DNA of 35,473 bases from a bacterium (GCA_030531425.1 JAUNNO010000009.1:1-35473), one strand, 5' to 3'. Positions 1 through 7,877 are shown, counted from the first letter of the stretch. Program-made: numbers and translations. The notes: generated by a model from the sequence alone, not told the origin.

Positions 1-110
1 TTTTTTAAATAATTTTCTAAATCATCTTTAGAATTAAAATCTACATCTTTTATAAATTCTTGTTTTAAATATATATCAAAAATGTAATCAGAAATAAATT
101 TAATATTCAA
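1..110 (-). CDS. Partial unknown protein, N-terminus only
   Basis: A minus-strand frame stays open from a TTG at 110 to the window edge, about 36 codons. It is preceded by an AGGTGA ribosome binding site some seven bases upstream. The visible N-terminus starts MNIKFISDYIFDIYLKQ and is rich in Asp, Lys and Phe, with no signal peptide. It follows engB on the same strand after a 35-base gap, so it is probably the next gene of that operon. I do not recognise the family; the rest lies outside the window. Confidence 0.5.
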   Translation of the reverse strand, partial: MNIKFISDYIFDIYLKQEFIKDVDFNSKDDLENYLK

Positions 111-145
111 AAGTAGTCACCTAATTTATAATATGAAAAAAAGAA

Positions 146-727
146 CTACATTGTTCTTTCTATTTTTTCATATATTTCTTTTTTACCTATTTTTGTTACA
201 TTTGAAAACATAACAAAGTCATCCCCTACAACCAAATCTAAATCATCTAGTATTAATGCTCTTTGTTTTTGTTGTAATGTAATCCCTATTTTATCTGTTT
301 TAGTTGCTACAATAGTTACAGGGATTTTATAATACTTTAAATAATTATACATCATCAAGTCATCATTAGATGGCTTATGACGAAAATCTATTAACATAAA
401 TACTTGTTTTAAATTAGGTCTATTTTGCAAATAATCTTCCATCATTAATCCAAATTTTTTTTGTTTCTTTTTACTTAACATAGCAAATCCATATCCAGGA
501 GCATCTACTAAATAAAATTGTTCATTTACTTCATAAAAATTAATTGTTTGAGTTTTTCCTGGAGTAGCTGATGTTCTAGCATAATTTTTTCTATTTATTA
601 AAGTATTTATAAAACTACTTTTTCCTACATTGCTTTTTCCTACTAATAGGTACTCTGACTTACCATCAGTTGGATATTGACTACGTCTTACAGCGCTTAT
701 CTTTAAATCTACACTTGCAATTTTCAA
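146..727 (-). CDS. engB: Ribosome biogenesis GTPase EngB (YsxC/YihA)
   Basis: This 193-residue protein is a single-domain TRAFAC GTPase that acts in late 50S subunit assembly in the cytoplasm. The Walker A/G1 motif GKSNVGKSS lies near residues 30-38, the G3 motif DAPGYG near 76, and the G4 motif TKTDK near 142. The length matches the usual ~195 residues of the family. The start is TTG, chosen because an ideal GAGGTGAA site sits five bases upstream and no ATG lies nearby. A consensus SigA promoter stands 30 bases upstream, so the gene can be transcribed independently of the GH25 gene before it. It is the second Era-like GTPase in the window besides der. Confidence 0.96.
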   Translation of the reverse strand: MKIASVDLKISAVRRSQYPTDGKSEYLLVGKSNVGKSSFINTLINRKNYARTSATPGKTQTINFYEVNEQFYLVDAPGYGFAMLSKKKQKKFGLMMEDYLQNRPNLKQVFMLIDFRHKPSNDDLMMYNYLKYYKIPVTIVATKTDKIGITLQQKQRALILDDLDLVVGDDFVMFSNVTKIGKKEIYEKIERTM

Positions 728-756
728 GTTTTTTCACCTCTTTAAAAGATGTGTTA

Positions 757-785
757 ATTATAACATGTTAAATTATTTTTGTCAA
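757..785 (-). promoter_or_regulatory. Consensus SigA promoter of engB
   Basis: On the minus strand TTGACA (785-780) is followed by a 17-base spacer and TATAAT (762-757), with TG one base before the -10. This is a full-consensus vegetative promoter. Its -35 overlaps the stop codon of the GH25 gene. Confidence 0.8.
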
Positions 786-2539
786 AAATGTAACCTCACC
801 GTATTTTTTTTTGATTTATTTTTTTTCTTTAAAACTATTATAGATGTAGCTGTTAAAACAACTAATATACCTTGACCTGCATTAATTAATTTATCATAAC
901 CATTAAATTTATCAATATTTTTTATTTCACATTGAACTTCATAATCTTCATTCTCATAATCAGTATAACAATAATTAAGATCAACACATCCACAATAATT
1001 ACCTGCTCCTGAATTTTTTGCTGATTCAGATACTTGCCTCATATTGCATCTTGCGGTTAAATCTTGGTATGTAAACTCACATCCTGGATCTAATATACTA
1101 TCTATATCGCAAGGTTCATCATATGTTTTAGTTCCAGCTACCCAAGTTTCAAAATCATCTAGGAAATTATTTTCAGTTGAATTATATATACTACAATAAT
1201 TGGATTTACTACAATATATACCTGGTTTATATCCATTTTGCATTACAATATTTTTGAAAGTAGATAACATATCATCAAGCCTATCATAACCATCTTCTTT
1301 ATAAACATTTACATCTTTTTCAAAATCTATATAAATAGGATATACTAAATCTCTTCCATCCAAAAATTTTATTAGAGTATTAACCTCATTAGTTAATTCT
1401 AATACACTCTTGGCTCTTGTTATAAAATAAACGCCAATAGGAATACTTCTATCATCACAATTGGATAAATGTTCTTCAAACATATTATCTTTTCTTGTTC
1501 CCTCGCTAATTTTTAAAATTGCGAAATCTATCTTAGTGCTTAATTTATCCCAATCAACATTTTCTTGACAATATGATAAGTCAACTCCCTTTTTAATATA
1601 AGTATCACATATATCATCATTTAATAATTTTTCTGATATACATAACTTATTAGGTATATTAAGAAGTATCCCAGCACAGATATCTTTTTCATCTAATTCA
1701 TTATATTCCAATAAATCTTTCACACTCATATCAAATGATAATGCTATATCATCTATAGTATCACCTTCTTCTACTATGTAATATGCATCTTTAATAAAAT
1801 TTTCTTTTTGATTTAGTTTTGACTTAGAAATTATTTTTTCATAATCAACTTTACTTTTTATATTGCCATCTAAATCCTCTAATATTTGATAATCCCCAGT
1901 ATATTTAACAGTGTTAGAATCCATTTTTAAATATATATTAAATCCACTTATATTAAAACAATAATTATTAAAATTAGATAAATTTGAATCTTTACCATGT
2001 AACCCATAACAAAAGCCATTTTCACGTGCTTTATTTATAAAGCATTCAACGAGTTTAGATTTTTGACTTGTATTTAAACTATCATTTTCCATTATCTCAT
2101 CAATATTTAAATATATAGGAAAATCTAATTTGTACTTAGCTATTAAACTTTTACAATAATCTATATCATTATATATATCTAAAACAGTTTTGGCATCTGT
2201 TTTTATAATAACGCCCAAAGATATATCATGCTTATTACAATAACTCATTTTTAAATCTTGAAACAATGTTCCTTGAGTGTTATAATCTCCTGCATTTAGT
2301 ACAACAAAATTATCTTCCTTAACTTTAGTATTAAAATTAGGAAGCACATCATAATAACCAACATAATTCTCATTTTCATTATTTGATTTTACATCTGTTA
2401 ATTTACTATATACAAAAATAGAACTCATAATTGCAATAGCACCTACTCCGGCTATTATAATATTCCTTTTTCTTTTATCTTTTGCAGGAATTTTATAAGC
2501 AATTTTATTCTTAGTTTTATAAAGTTTATAGTTTTTCAT
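782..2539 (-). CDS. Membrane-anchored tandem GH25 / LysM protein
   Basis: This 585-residue protein has a basic N-terminus, a membrane segment at about 27-45, and a first GH25-like region at about 58-240. A LysM domain follows at about 253-297 (YIVEEGDTIDDIA), then a second GH25 lysozyme-like domain at about 318-525, a second membrane segment at 552-570, and a Lys-rich tail. In domain 2 the expected acids are present: GVDLSY at 318 and PIYIDFE with D405 and E407. In domain 1 the aligned motif is PIYLNID, so Asp becomes Asn and Glu becomes Asp. That copy is probably not catalytic and may bind peptidoglycan. Charge pattern predicts both ends inside and the enzyme domains outside. About 20 cysteines in the external part are unusual. 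ATG has a strong AAGGAGGT site; the start overlaps the upstream gene by 14 bases. Confidence 0.85.
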   Translation of the reverse strand: MKNYKLYKTKNKIAYKIPAKDKRKRNIIIAGVGAIAIMSSIFVYSKLTDVKSNNENENYVGYYDVLPNFNTKVKEDNFVVLNAGDYNTQGTLFQDLKMSYCNKHDISLGVIIKTDAKTVLDIYNDIDYCKSLIAKYKLDFPIYLNIDEIMENDSLNTSQKSKLVECFINKARENGFCYGLHGKDSNLSNFNNYCFNISGFNIYLKMDSNTVKYTGDYQILEDLDGNIKSKVDYEKIISKSKLNQKENFIKDAYYIVEEGDTIDDIALSFDMSVKDLLEYNELDEKDICAGILLNIPNKLCISEKLLNDDICDTYIKKGVDLSYCQENVDWDKLSTKIDFAILKISEGTRKDNMFEEHLSNCDDRSIPIGVYFITRAKSVLELTNEVNTLIKFLDGRDLVYPIYIDFEKDVNVYKEDGYDRLDDMLSTFKNIVMQNGYKPGIYCSKSNYCSIYNSTENNFLDDFETWVAGTKTYDEPCDIDSILDPGCEFTYQDLTARCNMRQVSESAKNSGAGNYCGCVDLNYCYTDYENEDYEVQCEIKNIDKFNGYDKLINAGQGILVVLTATSIIVLKKKNKSKKNTVRLHF

Positions 2540-3035
2540 GATATTTTAACCTCCTTAAAACAATTAAAATATAATATAAAGTACATAATATATTGCCAAA
2601 TTTTATCATTGGAAAAATATTTCCAATAACAATAATATTAACATTTTTCAAATAATAAGTCATAAATAAAGAATATATTAAATTAATAAGTATTAAAATA
2701 TAAAATATAAAATCTATTATTTTACATTTTTTTCTAAATAATACTACAATAAATACTATTAAATAAATAACACTATTAAAAAAATAGAAATACATATTAT
2801 TTAAAAAATTAGAAAACTTAAATGATAAAATATCAAATAAATAATATCTTAAAATAATTATAGTAATTAAAATATTTAAAATAGTTAATATATAATTTAT
2901 TATTTTGGATTTTCTATTAATAATAAGAAGAAATAATAATAATAAACAACTTATTATAATTGCAATAAAAGCATCATACCTAAAGCTAATAAATGTGAGT
3001 TTTAATGTATCTACTATGCCATAGTTAAGACTCAT
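2526..3035 (-). CDS. Small polytopic membrane protein, unknown
   Basis: This 169-residue protein is nearly all hydrophobic, with about five predicted membrane helices (roughly 20-40, 45-65, 80-100, 105-125, 133-158) and short Lys/Arg/Asn loops. I see no motif and do not recognise the family. Its ATG overlaps the gpmI stop in an ATGA arrangement. Its own stop lies 14 bases inside the GH25/LysM gene. This tight packing implies translational coupling, and a possible partnership with the two-helix GH25 protein in the membrane, which is inference. Composition is extremely AT-rich, more so than its neighbours. Confidence 0.75.
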   Translation of the reverse strand: MSLNYGIVDTLKLTFISFRYDAFIAIIISCLLLLFLLIINRKSKIINYILTILNILITIIILRYYLFDILSFKFSNFLNNMYFYFFNSVIYLIVFIVVLFRKKCKIIDFIFYILILINLIYSLFMTYYLKNVNIIVIGNIFPMIKFGNILCTLYYILIVLRRLKYHEKL

Positions 3036-4528
3036 TTAATTAATATTTCTCCACTCATTTCATTTGGAATATCTAGTCCCATAATCTTTAAAATAGTTGG
3101 AGCAATATCTGATAATTTTCCATTTTTTAATTTATATTTACTATCAGTAACTATAAATGGTACTAAACTAGTTGAATGACTTGTTATAACATTACCTTTA
3201 TCGTCTAACATATAATCACTATTACCATGATCTGCAGTAATAACCATAGTATAATCCTCTTTTATAGCTTCTTTATATAATTTTCCTATACATTCATCTA
3301 CTACTTCTACCGCTTTTACGCTTGATGAAAAAACACCAGTATGTCCTACCATATCACCATTAGCAAAATTAAGAACTACAAAATCATAAGATTTTAATTT
3401 CCCTATTAACTCATCAGTTATCTCATAAGCACTCATTTCAGGTTTTAAATCGTACGTAGCAACTTTGACAGAAGGTATTAAAATTCTATCGCAACCTTTT
3501 AATTTCTTCTCGACACCACCATCGAAGAAATAAGTAACATGTGCATATTTTTCTGTTTCAGCTATTCTTAATTGTTTAACTTTATTATAAGATAAATATT
3601 CACCTAAGGTATTATCTAATTTTTCTAATTTAAACGCATTAGTACAAATAACATCACCAGAAACAGGCATCATAGTAACAAGTTTTATATTTTTTAGAGT
3701 TTTATGATTAAACTCCTTAAAATCGGGATTAGTTATACTCATAAATAATTCCCTTAACCTATCTGGTCTAAAATTGAACACCAAAAGTCCATCATTATTA
3801 CTTATAATTCCAGATTTATCTATAACTATTGGTTTTATAAATTCATCAGTTATATCTTTTTTATAAGATTCTCTTAAATATTTTATTGGATCTTTTACTT
3901 GACGACCTAATCCATTAACTATAACATCATAAGCCTTTTTTATTCTATCCCAGTTATTATCTCTATCCATAGCATAATATCTTCCACTAATACTAGCAAT
4001 TTTTCCAACACCTAATTTATCTATTTTATTCTGTAATTGTTCTACAAATTGAACTCCAGAATTTGGAAGAGTATCTCTACCATCTGTAAATATATGTATA
4101 TAAACATCTTTTAATTTTTTTTCTTTACATAATTCTAATATACTAAATAAATGATTTATATTAGAATGTATTCCACCATCACTTAAAAGTCCTAAAATAT
4201 GTAATTTAGAATTATTATCTCTTGAATGATTTAAAACTTTATTTATGTTTTCGTTGTCAAATATTTTTTTTGTTTTTACCTGATTTGATATAAATTCTAA
4301 AGGTTGATAAACTATACGTCCTGCTCCTATATTAGTGTGTCCTACTTCGCTATTACCCATTTGTCCTTCAGGAAGTCCCACTTTAGTTCCACTAGCTTCA
4401 AGCAGACTACTTGGATATTTTTTAAGTAACATATCTAAATTTTTTGTATTTGCAGCCTTTACTGCGTTACCATAAGACTCATCTCTAAATCCTACTCCAT
4501 CCATTATACATAGTAATACTTTTTTCAT
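3032..4528 (-). CDS. gpmI: 2,3-bisphosphoglycerate-independent phosphoglycerate mutase
   Basis: GpmI interconverts 3- and 2-phosphoglycerate in glycolysis, using manganese and a phosphoserine intermediate. The alkaline-phosphatase-type metal motif LCIMDGVGF is at the N-terminus. The nucleophile Ser is in MGNSEVGHTN near residue 60. Later metal ligands appear in NGDMVGHTG and TADHGNSD. With the ATG at 4528 the protein has 498 residues, close to the family norm. A GTG nine bases further upstream is also open, but it lies inside the AGGTGAGGTG ribosome binding site, so 4528 is preferred. It is the first gene of a tightly overlapping run with the membrane protein and the GH25 gene, behind its own SigA promoter. 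The usual glycolytic neighbours (gap, pgk, tpi, eno) are absent here. Confidence 0.97.
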   Translation of the reverse strand: MKKVLLCIMDGVGFRDESYGNAVKAANTKNLDMLLKKYPSSLLEASGTKVGLPEGQMGNSEVGHTNIGAGRIVYQPLEFISNQVKTKKIFDNENINKVLNHSRDNNSKLHILGLLSDGGIHSNINHLFSILELCKEKKLKDVYIHIFTDGRDTLPNSGVQFVEQLQNKIDKLGVGKIASISGRYYAMDRDNNWDRIKKAYDVIVNGLGRQVKDPIKYLRESYKKDITDEFIKPIVIDKSGIISNNDGLLVFNFRPDRLRELFMSITNPDFKEFNHKTLKNIKLVTMMPVSGDVICTNAFKLEKLDNTLGEYLSYNKVKQLRIAETEKYAHVTYFFDGGVEKKLKGCDRILIPSVKVATYDLKPEMSAYEITDELIGKLKSYDFVVLNFANGDMVGHTGVFSSSVKAVEVVDECIGKLYKEAIKEDYTMVITADHGNSDYMLDDKGNVITSHSTSLVPFIVTDSKYKLKNGKLSDIAPTILKIMGLDIPNEMSGEILIK

Positions 4529-4545
4529 ACACCTCACCTATTTTA

Positions 4546-4574
4546 ATTTTATCATAACTTACATTTGTTTTCAA
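4546..4574 (-). promoter_or_regulatory. SigA promoter of gpmI
   Basis: Minus strand: TTGAAA (4574-4569), a 17-base spacer, then TAAAAT (4551-4546), about 18 bases before the start codon. It begins right after the terminator of the upstream HTH gene. Confidence 0.65.
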
Positions 4575-4575
4575 T

Positions 4576-4609
4576 AAAAAAACAAACTAACATTTACTTT
4601 AGTTTGTTT
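4576..4609 (-). terminator. Intrinsic terminator of the HTH gene
   Basis: A 10-base-pair stem pairs AAACAAACTA (minus-strand 5' arm, plus 4609-4600) with TAGTTTGTTT (plus 4589-4580) around a 10-base loop. A T-run follows. The stem includes the end of the HTH coding sequence. Confidence 0.75.
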
Positions 4610-4863
4610 TTATCATCAAATATTCCACTACATAACTCATCCATAGTTATTCCAAGTATTTTTGCAATTTTATACATAGAGTAAAATGATAATGATTTTT
4701 TGCCACCTATACTTACAATATGTCTTAAATATTCATAAGATATATCTATTTCTTCAGAAAATTCCATTAAATTAACATCTTTTTCTTTACAAATCTTTCT
4801 AACATTGCATCCAACTATATACTGAACATCTTGTTTGCTTTTAAAACTTCCAGTTTTTTGCAT
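4594..4863 (-). CDS. Small Xre-type helix-turn-helix regulator
   Basis: This 89-residue protein is essentially one HTH_3/Xre domain at about 17-80. It contains NVRKICKEKD, the recognition-helix region ISYEYLRHIV, and the family-typical closing stretch KIAKILGITMDELC. No sensor or oligomerisation domain is visible, so it resembles a small DNA-binding switch. It is divergent from spoIIIAH across about 125 bases, so it may act on that promoter or its own; this is inference. ATG has a GGTGGT site five bases upstream. A perfect CATACAAT (SigE -10 type) lies 40 bases upstream, so it may belong to the mother-cell programme. Confidence 0.8.
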   Translation of the reverse strand: MQKTGSFKSKQDVQYIVGCNVRKICKEKDVNLMEFSEEIDISYEYLRHIVSIGGKKSLSFYSMYKIAKILGITMDELCSGIFDDKNKLK

Positions 4864-4902
4864 AATACCACCACAAAGATATTATCTCACAATGTATTTT
4901 AA

Positions 4903-4910
4903 ATTGTATG
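4903..4910 (-). promoter_or_regulatory. SigE-type -10 element before the HTH gene
   Basis: CATACAAT on the minus strand is an exact match to the SigE -10 consensus, 40 bases before the HTH start. No convincing -35 is seen at 13-15 bases, so this is tentative. Confidence 0.3.
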
Positions 4911-4936
4911 CAAATGGTTAATTTGCAAAATGATAG

Positions 4937-4964
4937 TAATATTTTTTAAATTTGAAAATATAAT
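4937..4964 (+). promoter_or_regulatory. Possible SigE-like promoter of spoIIIAH
   Basis: TAATATT (4937-4943) fits the SigE -35 pattern. After 13 bases comes AATATAAT (4957-4964), six of eight matches to CATACAAT. In Bacillus the spoIIIA operon is SigE-dependent, which supports the reading. The embedded TATAAT could instead be a SigA -10. Confidence 0.4.
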
Positions 4965-4988
4965 CTATTAGATAGCACAGGAGGAAAT

Positions 4989-5489
4989 ATGATTAATAAA
5001 AAAAGTTTATGGTTTTTGACGCTTTTTAGTTTAATATTAGTATTAAGTATCTATTATATAACAATGCCTAGTGAATTACTTCTAACACCTACTACACAAA
5101 AAAAAGAAGAAACAAAAGAAGAACCAACTGTATCTGTTGAAGAAAGTGATATTTTAGTTGCTTTAAGAGTTGAAGCAGATGAAAAAATGGAAAAAGAAAT
5201 TGAAGATTTGCAGCAAGTTATAGCAAATAAAGAATCTACAACAGAAGATAAAAATAAAGCATATGAAAAAATTAAAAGTCTAAATGATAATAGAAGTACG
5301 GAAGAAAAATTTGAATCACAAATTAAAACTACATATAATCTTGATTCATTTGTAAAAATAAATGAAAATCAAATAAATGTAACAATCAAAAGTTCGGAGC
5401 ATAATGAATCCATAGCCAATAATATAATGAGAACTATACAATCAAATTATGAAGATTCTAAATATATAACTGTTAAATTTAAAAAATAA
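4989..5489 (+). CDS. spoIIIAH: Stage III sporulation protein AH
   Basis: SpoIIIAH is a mother-cell membrane protein whose extracellular domain binds forespore SpoIIQ and forms a ring in the feeding-tube channel. This 166-residue protein has one N-terminal membrane helix (about 7-27), a charged Glu/Lys linker and coiled coil (about 38-105), and a C-terminal YscJ/FliF-like domain (about 110-165). The family pattern is visible in ATTEDKNKAYEKI-type helices and in the closing NESIANNIMRTIQS and YITVKF strands. It is shorter than the ~218-residue B. subtilis protein. A GGAGGAA site lies just upstream of the ATG. Oddly it stands alone: none of spoIIIAA-AG is adjacent, although AH normally closes that eight-gene operon. 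It precedes gerE. Confidence 0.85.
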   Translation: MINKKSLWFLTLFSLILVLSIYYITMPSELLLTPTTQKKEETKEEPTVSVEESDILVALRVEADEKMEKEIEDLQQVIANKESTTEDKNKAYEKIKSLNDNRSTEEKFESQIKTTYNLDSFVKINENQINVTIKSSEHNESIANNIMRTIQSNYEDSKYITVKFKK

Positions 5490-5516
5490 TTAACAGTTTT
5501 TTAGGCATAAACAATC

Positions 5517-5543
5517 ACTTAATTAATAGAGCAACATAAAATA
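5517..5543 (+). promoter_or_regulatory. SigK-like promoter of gerE
   Basis: AC at 5517-5518, a 16-base spacer, then CATAAAATA at 5535-5543. This matches the SigK pattern AC-N16/17-CATANNNTA. B. subtilis gerE is SigK-dependent, which supports the assignment. Confidence 0.6.
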
Positions 5544-5586
5544 ATATGAGAAAATATAAACCACTCTATTAGGAAGTGAGGTACAT

Positions 5587-5793
5587 ATGAAAAAAAATAT
5601 TCTTACTAAAAGGGAAAGACAAGTATTTGAAATGTTAATAATAAATAAGACAACCAAGCAAATCGCTGAAGAATTAAATATTAGTGAAAAAACCGTAAGG
5701 AATCATATTTCAAATGCTATGCAAAAACTTGCTGTAAAAGGAAGAGCAAGTGCGGTTGTAGAATTACTTAGACTTGGGGAAATTTCTTTATGA
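5587..5793 (+). CDS. gerE: Late sporulation regulator GerE
   Basis: GerE is the last transcription factor of the mother-cell cascade. It activates or represses SigK-dependent coat genes. The 68-residue protein is a stand-alone LuxR-type HTH domain with no receiver, close to the 74 residues of B. subtilis GerE. Near-identical stretches are LTKRERQVFEML, KTVRNHISNAMQKL and AVVELLRLGE. The ATG follows a GGAAGTGAGGT site. A SigK-like promoter lies upstream and sigK itself is in this window at 19.75 kb. gerM follows immediately, as in Bacillus, where gerE and gerM are near neighbours. Confidence 0.95.
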   Translation: MKKNILTKRERQVFEMLIINKTTKQIAEELNISEKTVRNHISNAMQKLAVKGRASAVVELLRLGEISL

Positions 5794-5817
5794 AACGTAT
5801 TTTATACGTTTTTTTTC
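5793..5817 (+). terminator. Terminator between gerE and gerM
   Basis: AAACGTAT (5793-5800), loop TTT, ATACGTTT (5804-5811), then a run of T. It starts at the last base of the gerE stop codon, and gerM begins only 23 bases after it. Confidence 0.8.
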
Positions 5818-5839
5818 ATATAATTATATAGGTGATTTA

Positions 5840-6796
5840 ATGTTAAAAAAAATATATATAAAAAAATTAACACTTTGTGCTATAGTACTATTTGCAATTT
5901 TTTTAATATATCTTATTCCAAATAAAGAAGACAAATTAAAATATAATGAAGAAATTGAATATGTAAATAGTAATGTATTTACTTCTACTATATATTTATT
6001 AGATGCAAATAATCTTTTAGCAAGTACTAAAATAATCACAAAACAAACGAGTATAAAAGAAAAAGCTAATGAATTAATAGAATCTTTAATAATAGATGGT
6101 CCAATGCAAGATAATATCCCTAATGGTTTTAAGCCAATCATTCCTGCCAACACAAAAATATTAGATTTAAAATATAATGATGGTACTATAAAAATAAATT
6201 TTTCAAATGATTTAATGAATACTGATATATCAAAAGAAGAAAAAATTATAGAAGCAATAACATATACACTAACAAGTATTGATAACATAAAATATGTAAT
6301 AATTTATGTAGAAGGTGAAATACTAACAAAATTACCTAAATCTAAAATAAATCTACCATCTACTTTAGATAGAAGTTTTGGGATAAATAAAGAATATAAT
6401 ATAGATAATACAAATAATATAGAAAAAACCACAATATACTATATATCTGAATTTAATTCTAATAAATACTATATACCTGTTACAAAAGTAAATAATGATT
6501 CTAGAGAAAAGATAGAAATAATAATTGATGAGTTAAGCAGTAGTAATTTATATAAAACAAATTTGATGAGTTATTTAAATAATAATACTAAATTATTATC
6601 AGTAAACCAAAATAATGATGAATTAGTTTTAAATTTTAATAATGCAATATTCAATAATATAAGTACAAAAGAAATATTAGAAGAAGTAATTTATACAATT
6701 TCTATGTCAATTAATGACAATTATAATGTAAATACAGTAGTTTTTAATGTAGAAGATGAAAAAATTTATAAAAGTGTGCTTAAAACTATTGAATAA
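5840..6796 (+). CDS. gerM: GerM-type spore germination/morphogenesis protein
   Basis: The 318-residue protein has an N-terminal membrane helix (about 9-28) and two GerM domains (about 50-165 and 195-315). Each shows the pattern of a strand with IYLL or IYYI, then KANELIESL or EIIIDEL, and a strand-rich ILDLKYNDGTIKINF or LLSVNQNNDELVLNF. GerM in Bacillus is needed for engulfment-stage complex stability and later germination. No classical lipobox is seen (the only early Cys is mid-helix), so it is likely helix-anchored rather than a lipoprotein. The start at 5840 is chosen for its AGGTGAT site; an in-frame upstream extension crosses the gerE terminator. No promoter fits between terminator and start, so expression probably depends on read-through from gerE. 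Confidence 0.85.
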   Translation: MLKKIYIKKLTLCAIVLFAIFLIYLIPNKEDKLKYNEEIEYVNSNVFTSTIYLLDANNLLASTKIITKQTSIKEKANELIESLIIDGPMQDNIPNGFKPIIPANTKILDLKYNDGTIKINFSNDLMNTDISKEEKIIEAITYTLTSIDNIKYVIIYVEGEILTKLPKSKINLPSTLDRSFGINKEYNIDNTNNIEKTTIYYISEFNSNKYYIPVTKVNNDSREKIEIIIDELSSSNLYKTNLMSYLNNNTKLLSVNQNNDELVLNFNNAIFNNISTKEILEEVIYTISMSINDNYNVNTVVFNVEDEKIYKSVLKTIE

Positions 6797-6817
6797 TTTA
6801 TATTTTTATTATATAAT
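6789..6817 (+). promoter_or_regulatory. SigA promoter of tRNA-Arg
   Basis: TTGAAT (6789-6794), 17-base spacer, TATAAT (6812-6817), 23 bases before the mature tRNA. The -35 overlaps the gerM stop codon. Confidence 0.7.
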
Positions 6818-6840
6818 TGTTTTGTTCCTTGGAACAAGAT

Positions 6841-6917
6841 GTCTCAGTAGCTCAGCTGGATAGAGCACTGCCCTTCTAAGGCAGGTGTCAGGGGTTCGAA
6901 TCCCTTCTGGGACACCA
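6841..6917 (+). tRNA. tRNA-Arg (TCT)
   Basis: A complete 77-base cloverleaf with encoded CCA. The acceptor GTCTCAG pairs with CTGGGAC, the D-stem is GCTC/GAGC, and the anticodon stem CTGCC/GGCAG encloses CTTCTAA with anticodon TCT. The T-arm carries TTCGAAT. A block of accessory-type genes begins downstream, which is a common position for integrated elements. Confidence 0.97.
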
Positions 6918-6928
6918 TATAAAAATTA

Positions 6929-6957
6929 AAGGTCTTGAAATTCAAGACTTTTCTTTT
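6929..6957 (+). terminator. Terminator of tRNA-Arg
   Basis: GTCTTGA (6932-6938) pairs with TCAAGAC (6942-6948) around AAT, followed by TTTTCTTTT. Confidence 0.7.
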
Positions 6958-7038
6958 ATTTACAAGGTCTTTTAAGACATTTTAAGGATTTAAATGTTAA
7001 TGCTTTTTAGTATTAAAAAAGGTATTATTTAACAAAAG

Positions 7039-7060
7039 CAAGACCAAAACAAGACCAAAA
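7039..7060. repeat. Tandem 11-base repeat
   Basis: CAAGACCAAAA occurs twice back to back (7039-7049, 7050-7060). Its core CAAGACC is the complement of GGTCTTG in the tRNA-Arg terminator and of a related GGTCTT at 6966. No ORF covers the region. It may be a protein-binding or recombination site next to the tRNA, but that is speculative. Confidence 0.55.
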
Positions 7061-7071
7061 TAGATACAATT

Positions 7072-7102
7072 AAAAAAGTAAATTTTGCCCATTTACTTTT
7101 TT
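7072..7102. terminator. Bidirectional terminator at the end of the three-gene operon
   Basis: A 12-base-pair stem pairs AAAAAAGTAAAT (7072-7083) with ATTTACTTTTTT (7091-7102) around TTTGCCC. A/T runs on both sides let it work in both directions; the minus-strand operon ends at 7137. Confidence 0.75.
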
Positions 7103-7136
7103 CTTTTTGAATAAATATAATTTATATTTTTAGATA

Positions 7137-7877
7137 CTAAATTGTTTTTTTAGTTTCTTCTTCTGGATTTTGTTTTTTTGCATATTTAGAGTTTAAAACT
7201 TGAACTATCTCTGATAAAATCATTCTTTTAGTATCATTAGAAATTTCAGGATCATTTTTTACTTTTACAAATAATGAATTTATTAAAGAATTAATATCAA
7301 CATAATCATATTTATGATTTTCAATAAATTCGGTTAATTTGTCTTCTATCTCTTCAAATTCATCTAGGTTATTTACAAAACTATCTAAATCATCGGAATC
7401 AATTTCTAATAAACGAATTCTTCCATCAATTCTTTGCCCTTGATTTTCATTCTCCACTGTATAAGACTTTTTTTCTAAAATATTAATTTGTGAATCTACA
7501 AGGCTTTTATATTTTTCAAACGGTTCTATAAAGGATTCAATTTTATAGTATTCTTCATAGCATTCATGTACTTCAAAATCAAAATCATCTAAATAGTCAT
7601 TAAAATAATATATTCTATCTCTTAAATACTCGCTAGTATGAAATTCTGTGCCTTCAATAAGGTTAAGCATTATTTCATTAAATGCTCTGCTTTTTAATCC
7701 TTCCATTAAACTATCATTATTCTTTATAAGTTCATCCAATTTCTTTCTGTTTTCTGGATTTGATAAATCTTTTTCTTTAATTAATTCTTTTAACCTAATT
7801 TGTCTTTGCTTTTCTGAATTAACAGGTATTATTCCTAAATCATCAGTTTTAAATTTAATATTATTATCTTTTTCCAT
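7137..7877 (-). CDS. Unknown acidic helical protein, third gene of operon
   Basis: The 246-residue protein is strongly charged and Asp/Glu-rich, predicted to be mostly helical, with no membrane segment or signal peptide. Segments near 20-65 (KEKDLSNPENRKKLDELIKN) and 120-210 look like coiled coil. It ends in a Lys/Glu-rich tail. I do not recognise the family. It has its own AGGAGGA site nine bases from the ATG and lies 59 bases after the 330-residue gene, so it is the last member of the three-gene operon. An adaptor, immunity or chaperone-like role for its two neighbours is possible but unsupported. Confidence 0.7.
   Translation of the reverse strand: MEKDNNIKFKTDDLGIIPVNSEKQRQIRLKELIKEKDLSNPENRKKLDELIKNNDSLMEGLKSRAFNEIMLNLIEGTEFHTSEYLRDRIYYFNDYLDDFDFEVHECYEEYYKIESFIEPFEKYKSLVDSQINILEKKSYTVENENQGQRIDGRIRLLEIDSDDLDSFVNNLDEFEEIEDKLTEFIENHKYDYVDINSLINSLFVKVKNDPEISNDTKRMILSEIVQVLNSKYAKKQNPEEETKKTI

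Noticed and set aside
5824-6288. Minus-strand ORF opposite gerM
   Set aside because: It is antisense to a recognisable GerM coding region, lacks a ribosome binding site, and its hydrophobicity is what antisense AT-rich codons give.
6960-7136. Possible integrase remnant after tRNA-Arg
   Set aside because: Short open stretches near the CAAGACC repeats have early stops in all frames and show no recombinase motif.
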